Source: an uncultured Sphingomonadaceae bacterium
GTDB taxonomy: Bacteria; Pseudomonadota; Alphaproteobacteria; Sphingomonadales; Sphingomonadaceae
DNA: 12,008 bases
Direction of reading: 5' to 3'
Assembly (NCBI GenBank): GCA_938003725.1
Contig: CALKXX010000085.1
Coordinates: 1 to 12,008, forward strand
A model generated the notes under the pieces. That model ran no database searches. It was not told the DNA's origin and saw only the letters and a list, made by a program, of their open reading frames with translations. The translations under genes and the position numbers were made by a program. Each line of letters begins with the position of its first letter. Positions within the stretch are counted from its first letter, which is position 1. Positions 7,510 to 12,008 of this stretch are shown here, piece after piece.

Positions 7510-8418
7510 TTGGCGACAGCGGGACTGACAGTTGAAGAACAAAAGGCAGTGGAAGAATTTCAGCAAGCGGTGGTTTCACCCAGCATGGAAAAGCTGGTCA
7601 TTGTCGATTTTTGGGCAGAGTGGTGCGGGCCGTGCAAAGCGCTGACCCCAATATTGGAGAAAGTTGCGGCGCAATATGCCGACAAGGGCGTGATTCTGGC
7701 CAAGATAAATGTTGATGAAAACAAGTTTATAGCTGCGCAGTTTCAGGTCAAATCCATACCCACCGTCTATGCGATATTTCAGGGAAAGCCAGTGGCCGAC
7801 CTGACCTCTGCGCGCACGGAAAGCCAGCTATCCGGTGCTTTGGATCAACTGTTGGAACAGCTTCCCGTCGGCGGCGGGCAGCAACCCGAACAGGATATCG
7901 GGCCACTTTTGGCGATGGGTGAAGGCGCACTGGAAGAAGGCGATGCAGAGCGTGCAGCCGGTATTTTTGCACAAATTGCCGATATGGCCCCGGACAATGT
8001 GGATGCAGTTGGCGGGTTAATTCGCGCGCTGGTCGCTGCCGGGCATCTGGATCAGGCCGAATCGGCTCTCGCGGGATTGCCCGAAGATTTGGCCAAGGAG
8101 GCAGCAATTGAGCGCGCCCGCTCAACGTTCGAACTGGCAAAAGACAAGCCTGCTGATGGGGAACTGGAAGACCTGATGGCGGCGGTAGCAGCTGATGAAA
8201 AAAACCACCAAGCCCGGTTTGATTTGGCAACCGGGTTAATTGCATCCGGCGACCATGATAGCGCCGCAGATCATTTGCTCACGATCATTGAAACAGACCG
8301 CGAATGGAACGAGGGCGCTGCGCGGACGAAATTATTGTCGCTTTTTGAAATGGTTGGCCTCGAAGATGAATGGGTCTCTGCAACACGGCGCAAACTCTCT
8401 GCGATATTGTTCGGATAA
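7510..8418 (+). CDS. CnoX/YbbN-like thioredoxin with C-terminal TPR domain
   Basis: This cytosolic protein of 302 residues has an N-terminal thioredoxin domain (about 10-115) and a helical tetratricopeptide-like C-terminal part (about 130-302), the architecture of the chaperedoxin CnoX/YbbN. The thioredoxin active site is complete: WCGPC with C39 and C42, and the cis-proline P84 in KSIPT. Unlike E. coli YbbN, which lacks the canonical CxxC, this protein should be redox active. The family protects unfolding proteins from aggregation and over-oxidation and can pass clients to GroEL or DnaK. Helical repeats rich in Ala, Glu and Asp (MGEGALEEGDAERAAGIFAQ and similar units) support the TPR call. 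Translation starts at TTG 7510 behind AGGAG. One base separates its stop codon from the LON-domain gene start, so the two are almost certainly co-transcribed. Confidence 0.9.
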   Translation: MATAGLTVEEQKAVEEFQQAVVSPSMEKLVIVDFWAEWCGPCKALTPILEKVAAQYADKGVILAKINVDENKFIAAQFQVKSIPTVYAIFQGKPVADLTSARTESQLSGALDQLLEQLPVGGGQQPEQDIGPLLAMGEGALEEGDAERAAGIFAQIADMAPDNVDAVGGLIRALVAAGHLDQAESALAGLPEDLAKEAAIERARSTFELAKDKPADGELEDLMAAVAADEKNHQARFDLATGLIASGDHDSAADHLLTIIETDREWNEGAARTKLLSLFEMVGLEDEWVSATRRKLSAILFG

Positions 8419-8419
8419 G

Positions 8420-9040
8420 ATGGCCAAAGGTAAACGCATCTCGATCTTTCCGCTGCCGGGCGCTTTGTTGTTCCCAGGCATGCATCTGCCACTTCATATG
8501 TTTGAGGAGCGCTATAGGGCGCTGGTCAATGACGCGATGGCCAGAGACAGACATATTGGTATGATTCAACCGAAAGACGAGGGCGACGTCCCAGCACTCT
8601 ATGATATCGGCTGTCTAGGCAAAATTATCGACATAGAGGCGCTGGATGATGGGCGGTTCAACGTTGTGCTGGAGGGTGTGGCCCGATTCCGCGTACTTGA
8701 GGAGCTAGACGCCTCTACCGCATTCCGTCAGGTACGCGCAGAGGTTGAAGAGAACAAGGAACTGGATGAAGTACTGGCCAGTGCCGAACGCGCCGCTTTG
8801 GAAATAGAATCCCGCAAGTTTGCCGATCTGCAAGGGTATCAAGTCGATTGGGACAGTATCGGACGACTGGACGATTTCTCCTTCGTCAATGGTATTGCCC
8901 AGATTGCACCGTTTGACGCGGCCTCGAAACAGGCTTTGCTGGAAGTCGACGGCCTTGCAAACCGGTCTGAACTTATCATCCAACTGCTCCAATTTTTTGG
9001 TCGTCAGGATGGTGATGACGACCGGGTAACGTTGCAGTGA
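8420..9040 (+). CDS. LON substrate-binding domain protein (no protease domain)
   Basis: This 206-residue protein consists essentially of the N-terminal substrate-recognition domain of Lon protease (LON/PUA-like fold). The signature is ISIFPLPGALLFPGMHLPLHMFEERYRALV at residues 7-36, followed by IGMIQP and a GCLGKIIDIEALDDGRFNVVLEGVARFRV block near 65-95. The AAA+ ATPase and Ser-Lys protease domains of Lon are absent, as is normal for this stand-alone family. The frame stays open about 60 codons upstream inside the thioredoxin gene, but the ATG at 8420 is chosen because the conserved domain begins directly after it and because it lies one base past the preceding stop. The ribosome-binding site is weak (GGATAAG), which suggests translational coupling. 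The role is probably protein quality control, inferred from domain and neighbours. Confidence 0.9.
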   Translation: MAKGKRISIFPLPGALLFPGMHLPLHMFEERYRALVNDAMARDRHIGMIQPKDEGDVPALYDIGCLGKIIDIEALDDGRFNVVLEGVARFRVLEELDASTAFRQVRAEVEENKELDEVLASAERAALEIESRKFADLQGYQVDWDSIGRLDDFSFVNGIAQIAPFDAASKQALLEVDGLANRSELIIQLLQFFGRQDGDDDRVTLQ

Positions 9041-9091
9041 ATAAGGCTGGGCAGTGAATAAGGCGGGGCAGTGAATAAGGCGGGGCAGTGA
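9035..9091 (+). repeat. 17-bp tandem repeat, three units plus a partial fourth
   Basis: The unit is CAGTGAATAAGGCGGGG; copies begin at 9035, 9052 and 9069, and a partial unit CAGTGA begins at 9086. The first copy differs from the others by one base (T instead of G at position 14 of the unit). Each unit holds a TGA and an AAGGCGGGG purine-rich stretch. The first unit supplies the LON-gene stop codon; the partial unit runs into the start of the Trm112 gene (TGATG). Three units make 51 bases, so frame is kept across the array. Confidence 0.93.
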
Positions 9092-9270
9092 TGGAGAAGA
9101 GCCCGGATTTGGATCCAGAATTGCTCGACATATTGGTATGTCCGATGACGCGCACGAAACTGATCTATGATGAGGCGGCACAGGAACTGGTTTCCCAGGC
9201 AGCGGGCGTAGCCTATCCCATCAGAAACGGTATTCCGGTGATGGTGATTGAGGAAGCGCGCAGACTTTAG
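9091..9270 (+). CDS. Trm112 family (UPF0434) small protein
   Basis: This 59-residue protein matches the Trm112/UPF0434 (YcaR-like) family: LDPELLDILVCPMTRTKLIYD, then ELVSQAAGVAYPIRNGIPVMVIEEARRL, with the conserved YPIRNGIPVM block close to the C-terminus. Eukaryotic and archaeal Trm112 proteins activate methyltransferases of tRNA, rRNA and release factors; the bacterial role is unclear. Only one cysteine is present (in CPMTRTKL), where zinc-binding relatives have CPxC, so metal binding through this pair is unlikely. The ATG at 9091 is preferred; a GTG directly before it at 9088 would add one residue. The purine-rich GGCGGGG end of the last full repeat unit is the only ribosome-binding-like sequence. 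It is the last gene of its operon and converges on marC with a 29-bp gap. Confidence 0.9.
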   Translation: MEKSPDLDPELLDILVCPMTRTKLIYDEAAQELVSQAAGVAYPIRNGIPVMVIEEARRL

Positions 9271-9299
9271 AGTCAGTATCTATTAAATAGCGCCTCACC

Positions 9300-9917
9300 C
9301 TAGAAGCTTGCGTTCAAACCATCGACGACAAATTGCACCGCTAGCGCGCCTAGCAATACGCCGAGGACGCGGGTGATCACGGCCTCTACATTACGGCCCA
9401 ATAACCGCATCAACGGGCCAGCCAACAGAAGTCCGCCCAGGGTCAGCAAAAGCACCGCACCCAGAGCACTCATGATCGCGATCGTACTTTCTACACCATC
9501 ATGCTTTGAAACCAGCAGCATCAACGCTGCAATTGAACCGGGACCGGCAATCATCGGCATTGCCATCGGAAAGATGGAGACATCCTCAATCTCTGGCTTG
9601 TCGATAATATCCTGAGCCCGGTTTTCCCGGCGCTCGGTGCGTTTCTCGAACACCATTTCCAGTGCAATGATGAACAGCATGATCCCGCCGGCAATCCGGA
9701 AACTATCAAGGCTGATCCCCAAAGCCGACAGCAATTGTTCTCCAAAAGCGGCAAATACGACCAGGATCAACGTCGCCACAATGATCGCGCGGATAGCCAT
9801 GACCCGGCGCTGCGCTGAAGAGGCATTGCCCGTCAGACTGGCGTAAATAGGCGCGCAACCCGGCGGGTCAATCACCACAAAAAAGGTGATAAAGGCAGAG
9901 ATGAAAAGTTCGGTCAT
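9300..9917 (-). CDS. MarC family (UPF0056) inner-membrane protein
   Basis: This 205-residue protein has about six hydrophobic segments and the MarC/UPF0056 signature. That signature includes FVVIDPPGCAPIYASLT at residues 14-30, the FRIAGGIMLFIIALEMVF span near 73-90, and the FPMAMPMIAGPGSIAALM block just after the central polar loop. The loop (roughly KRTERRENRAQDI) is charged and probably cytoplasmic. MarC proteins were once linked to multiple antibiotic resistance by map position, but the function is not established and a resistance role has not held up. The ATG overlaps the stop codon of the upstream secreted protein gene by ATGA, indicating coupled translation. It is the last gene of the minus-strand run. 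Confidence 0.92.
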   Translation of the reverse strand: MTELFISAFITFFVVIDPPGCAPIYASLTGNASSAQRRVMAIRAIIVATLILVVFAAFGEQLLSALGISLDSFRIAGGIMLFIIALEMVFEKRTERRENRAQDIIDKPEIEDVSIFPMAMPMIAGPGSIAALMLLVSKHDGVESTIAIMSALGAVLLLTLGGLLLAGPLMRLLGRNVEAVITRVLGVLLGALAVQFVVDGLNASF

Positions 9918-10606
9918 TTGGCTGCTGGAAACTGCTCATCGATAACGGTGTCAAAAGCCAAGCCATTCCAAAGCCGGACATTCAATGCGCGGATATTTTC
10001 TGTGCTGCCGCTCGCTATCCATTGCAAGCTATAGTCCCACGATCCGCCTGTCGCGCCTTCCGGGGCGGTTTCGGCCGTTACGTTCCCTTTGCAAGATGCT
10101 ATTTCAGTTTCAACGAAATCCGGTTCTTCCAGCGGTGCTTCAAGTGCGACACCATGATCAAAAACCCATTTCCACTCAGCCTTTTTGCCGCGCTTGCGCT
10201 TACCAAAATTCTGTTGCTGCCAGATTGTGAAAAACCGTCCGGTCGTCCGATCAGCTCTCTGCCAGGCGCCAGTCGAAAGGGCCATGCTGCCGTCGCAGGA
10301 CATAAAGATTTTATGTGGCTGCCATTCGACTGCGGCCGCGGGATCGGCTTTGCCTTTTAGCCACTGTTGCGCGTTGGTCAGGTTCGGAACGAACATCACT
10401 GCATCATCCGCTGCCGTCTCACGAAAGGCCGTCCACTGGCCTTCTTCCCGCGCGAGCCGAGCAAAGGACAATTCCGCTTTTACGATTGCGCTGGGGTTGG
10501 CCACCGGCTTTCCGATAGACCGACGATCACGCTCCCGCGCCGCAGCGGGGGAAGCAGTGCTAGCCAATAGGAGCGATATGCCGATAGCGGCCAGAATTTT
10601 CTTCAT
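9914..10606 (-). CDS. Secreted NTF2/SnoaL-like protein of unknown function
   Basis: I do not recognise a named family with certainty. The 230-residue product begins with a typical Sec signal peptide (MKKILAAIGISLLLASTASPAAA, cleavage probably after residue 23), so it is likely periplasmic. The mature part resembles an NTF2/SnoaL-like (DUF4440-type) cone fold. It opens with a helix (AELSFARLAREEGQWTAFRE), followed by a strand-turn segment (DDAVMFVPN), a strand-rich core (KIFMSCDGSMALSTGAW) and an aromatic strand (GRFFTIWQQQ). Two cysteines, C104 and C172, could form a disulfide. No catalytic residues are obvious. An AAAGGA inside the end of folD lies ten bases before the ATG, and the stop overlaps the marC start by four bases, so it is part of the folD-marC transcript. 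Confidence 0.75.
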   Translation of the reverse strand: MKKILAAIGISLLLASTASPAAARERDRRSIGKPVANPSAIVKAELSFARLAREEGQWTAFRETAADDAVMFVPNLTNAQQWLKGKADPAAAVEWQPHKIFMSCDGSMALSTGAWQRADRTTGRFFTIWQQQNFGKRKRGKKAEWKWVFDHGVALEAPLEEPDFVETEIASCKGNVTAETAPEGATGGSWDYSLQWIASGSTENIRALNVRLWNGLAFDTVIDEQFPAAK

Positions 10607-10610
10607 GGAA

Positions 10611-11504
10611 TCAAAGTCCTTTGGGTTTTGTCAGACCAGCACGCGCAGAAGCTGCCACCAGCGTATTGCGCAATAGCACCGCAATGGTCATGGGTCCAAC
10701 GCCGCCGGGAACAGGAGTAATGGCGCGCACGTGGTCAACCGCTTCCGACGTGGCCACATCACCCACCAGACGACCTCTTTCTTTACCCGGTTCAGGGGCC
10801 AGCCGGTTGATACCCACGTCAATGACGACCGCACCTTCTTTCAGCCAGTCGCCCTTGACCATTTCCGCACGACCAACAGCCGCCACCACGATGTCTGCGC
10901 CGCGCACGATTGCCGGCAAGTCGCGTGTCCGGCTATGCGCCATTGTTACTGTGCAATTTTCGCCAAGCAACAATTGCGCCATGGGCTTGCCCACCAATAT
11001 CGATCGCCCAACAACGACCGCGTTCATCCCTGTCAGATCGCCTAGCTGATCCTTTAGCAGCATCAGGCTGCCCAGCGGCGTACATGGGGTTAGCGCCTCT
11101 TCACCATTGGCCAGCCGGCCAGCGTTGATAACGTGCAAGCCGTCAACATCCTTGTCCGGATCGATGGCCATGACCACGGCTTTTTCATCCAGGTGCCCAG
11201 GAAGCGGCAATTGCACCAATATCCCATCTACCGCATCATCGGCATTTAGAGCCTCAACCAGTGCTATCAAATTTTCCTGATCAGTATCTTCGGGAAGCCG
11301 ATGCTCAAAACTCTCCATACCCGCAGCGATAGTCGCCTTGTGCTTTGATGCGACATAGACTTGGCTAGCCGGGTCATCTCCGACCAGAACAACAGCAAGT
11401 CCCGGCGCGCGTCCCGCTTGTTCTTTAAATGCCGGCACTGCTGCGGCAATCCGTTCGCGAAGCGATGCGGCAAAAGCCTTGCCATCAATTAGCTGCCCCG
11501 TCAT
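10611..11504 (-). CDS. folD: Bifunctional methylenetetrahydrofolate dehydrogenase/cyclohydrolase
   Basis: FolD converts 5,10-methylene-tetrahydrofolate to 5,10-methenyl- and then 10-formyl-tetrahydrofolate, using NADP, in the cytosol, and supplies one-carbon units for purines and initiator tRNA. The 297-residue length is typical. Catalytic landmarks fall at the same numbers as in E. coli: Y50 and K54 in YVASK, Q98 in GILVQLPLP, and D121 in KDVDG. The nucleotide-binding part has VVVGRSILVGKP (about 163-174), and the C-terminal PGGVGPMTIAVLLRNT motif is intact. The ATG at 11504 is four bases after the yggT stop codon, with an AGCGAG stretch directly before it. The neighbours yggT upstream and the secreted protein downstream are almost contiguous, so all are probably on one mRNA. 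Confidence 0.97.
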   Translation of the reverse strand: MTGQLIDGKAFAASLRERIAAAVPAFKEQAGRAPGLAVVLVGDDPASQVYVASKHKATIAAGMESFEHRLPEDTDQENLIALVEALNADDAVDGILVQLPLPGHLDEKAVVMAIDPDKDVDGLHVINAGRLANGEEALTPCTPLGSLMLLKDQLGDLTGMNAVVVGRSILVGKPMAQLLLGENCTVTMAHSRTRDLPAIVRGADIVVAAVGRAEMVKGDWLKEGAVVIDVGINRLAPEPGKERGRLVGDVATSEAVDHVRAITPVPGGVGPMTIAVLLRNTLVAASARAGLTKPKGL

Positions 11505-11508
11505 CTCG

Positions 11509-11805
11509 CTAACCGATCAGCATTTCGTAACGCACACCATCCAGCAGCCGCTGAGAGATGATGATACCGATGATGACCACCATCGGGGTAAGGTCAATCG
11601 AACCAAAATCCGGCATGATTTTGCGAATCGGATTGTAAAGCGGGGCCGTCAAACCATCCAGCGTCTGCCAAATCGCCCGAACGATATCATTTTGTAAGTT
11701 GATGACATTGAACGCCAGAAGCCAGCTCATAATCGCTTGGACGATGATGATTGTGATAGCGACATTGAGCAGAATTCCGACAATATCGAGCAGCGCGATT
11801 AGCAT
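11509..11805 (-). CDS. YggT family membrane protein
   Basis: This is a 98-residue, two-span inner-membrane protein of the YggT family. The first hydrophobic segment (about residues 4-27) is followed by SWLLAFNVINLQNDIVRAIWQTLDGLTAPLYNPIRKIMPDFGSIDLTPM, whose loop of a dozen and more polar residues with PLYNPIRKIMP is diagnostic. The second hydrophobic segment (about 74-88) follows. The family has been connected to osmotic tolerance and, by gene context, to cell-division genes, but its function is not settled. The ATG at 11805 is chosen over an in-frame TTG at 11814, because AAGAAGG (11815-11821) sits nine bases before the ATG and directly abuts the TTG. It is the first complete gene after argB and is followed by folD four bases later. 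Confidence 0.9.
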   Translation of the reverse strand: MLIALLDIVGILLNVAITIIIVQAIMSWLLAFNVINLQNDIVRAIWQTLDGLTAPLYNPIRKIMPDFGSIDLTPMVVIIGIIISQRLLDGVRYEMLIG

Positions 11806-11814
11806 AAGTAGCAA

Positions 11815-11821
11815 CCTTCTT
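11815..11821 (-). promoter_or_regulatory. Shine-Dalgarno AAGAAGG of yggT
   Basis: Read on the minus strand, AAGAAGG ends nine bases before the ATG at 11805. It touches the alternative TTG at 11814 with no spacer, which rules that codon out as the start. Confidence 0.65.
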
Positions 11822-11872
11822 TATCTGTTTGCGGGCCAATAGCCGAATTACAGCAATTGTGCCAAGGGATTT

Positions 11873-11903
11873 AGTGTACCATATATATAATACAGTTTGA
11901 CAA
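11873..11903 (-). promoter_or_regulatory. Putative promoter of the yggT-folD-marC run
   Basis: On the minus strand, TTGTCA (11898-11903) is a good -35 box (5 of 6). A candidate -10 box TACACT (11873-11878) follows after a long 19-base spacer made largely of alternating A and T. The -35 box begins immediately after the argB stop codon. An independent promoter is plausible because 98 bp separate argB and yggT, but the spacing is not ideal. Confidence 0.35.
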
Positions 11904-12008
11904 TTATTCAACTGCCTCAAAATCATCCTTGACCAATGTCCCTGCGCCCTTGCTGGTAAAAATTTCGAGCAACATCGCATGCGGTATACGGCCATCCAGC
12001 ACAACCGC
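11904..12008 (-). CDS. argB: Acetylglutamate kinase, C-terminal fragment (cut by window edge)
   Basis: The right edge holds the last 34 codons and the TAA stop of a minus-strand gene. The translation contains LDGRIPHAMLLEIFTSKGAGTLVKDDF, which matches the conserved C-terminal end of acetylglutamate kinase (typically DGRVPHALLLELFTxxGAGTLI). This enzyme phosphorylates N-acetylglutamate in arginine biosynthesis. After GAGTL the protein carries a short acidic tail (VKDDFEAVE). The catalytic domain lies beyond the window, so completeness cannot be judged. Synteny with yggT and folD supports the call. Confidence 0.85.
   Translation of the reverse strand, partial: AVVLDGRIPHAMLLEIFTSKGAGTLVKDDFEAVE

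Noticed and set aside
7748..8245. 165-codon minus-strand frame opposite the thioredoxin-TPR gene
   Set aside because: Its Pro/Arg/Leu-rich translation is a mirror of the Ala/Glu/Gly-rich TPR region and lacks any recognisable motif.
8240..8419. 60-codon upstream extension of the LON-domain protein
   Set aside because: It overlaps the thioredoxin gene in another frame, has no domain content, and the conserved LON domain begins directly after the ATG at 8420.
9271..9299. Possible bidirectional terminator between the Trm112 gene and marC
   Set aside because: Only a 5-bp AT-only palindrome (CTATT-A-AATAG) is present, without a GC stem or T-run; too weak to call a terminator.
10185..10676. 163-codon plus-strand frame opposite the secreted protein and the end of folD
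   Set aside because: It crosses a gene boundary on the other strand and shows no coherent domain; both genes on the minus strand are supported by signal peptide, motifs and spacing.
11880..11890. Alternating AT run as a -10 box for yggT
   Set aside because: Its distance to TTGTCA (about 10-12 bases) is too short for a sigma-70 promoter; it is kept only as the spacer of the candidate promoter.
11687..12004. 105-codon minus-strand frame at the right edge
   Set aside because: It is out of frame with both argB and yggT, which account for most of this DNA on the same strand, and its translation has no family-like pattern.

Overview
The window looks like a chromosomal housekeeping segment from an alphaproteobacterium, most likely a sphingomonad (Sphingomonadales). 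The argument is gene order and family flavour: the minus-strand run argB–yggT–folD–secreted protein–marC, the plus-strand trio thioredoxin/TPR protein–LON-domain protein–Trm112 protein, a cyanide-insensitive-type cytochrome bd with a DUF2474 mini-gene, and moderate GC without sharp changes in base composition. This is inference from families, not a database match. I see no insertion sequence, integrase, phage gene, CRISPR array or obvious transferred island.

Layout, left to right. (1) 1-2609, plus strand: the 3' part of a very large polytopic DUF2339 membrane protein, cut by the window edge. (2) 2696-5258, plus strand: a tightly packed operon for a short-Q-loop (CIO-type) cytochrome bd quinol oxidase, cydA–cydB plus a 42-residue DUF2474 single-span protein; both junctions overlap by one base. 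(3) 5231-7152, minus strand: tryptophan 2,3-dioxygenase (kynA) overlapping by 4 bp a class V PLP enzyme that is probably a divergent kynureninase. The PLP-enzyme gene converges on the DUF2474 gene and their ends overlap by 28 bp. (4) 7211-7285, minus strand: tRNA-Gly(GCC) with an encoded CCA end. (5) 7510-9270, plus strand: a CnoX/YbbN-like thioredoxin with a C-terminal TPR region, a stand-alone LON substrate-binding-domain protein and a Trm112-family protein. A 17-bp tandem repeat fills the last junction. (6) 9300-12008, minus strand, transcribed right to left: the C-terminal end of acetylglutamate kinase (argB), then yggT, folD, a secreted NTF2-like unknown, and marC.

Functionally the window combines aerobic respiration (a quinol oxidase of the kind that tolerates cyanide and low oxygen), the first steps of tryptophan breakdown through kynurenine (formamidase not in view), protein quality control, one-carbon folate metabolism and arginine synthesis. 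Nothing here is a wholly new system. The points most worth a second look are the divergent kynureninase-like enzyme paired with kynA, the 17-bp tandem repeat that carries a stop codon and a purine-rich ribosome-binding-like stretch in every unit, the convergent coding overlap at the DUF2474 mini-gene, a possibly leaderless kynA transcript, and a hairpin centred on the stop codon of the DUF2339 gene.
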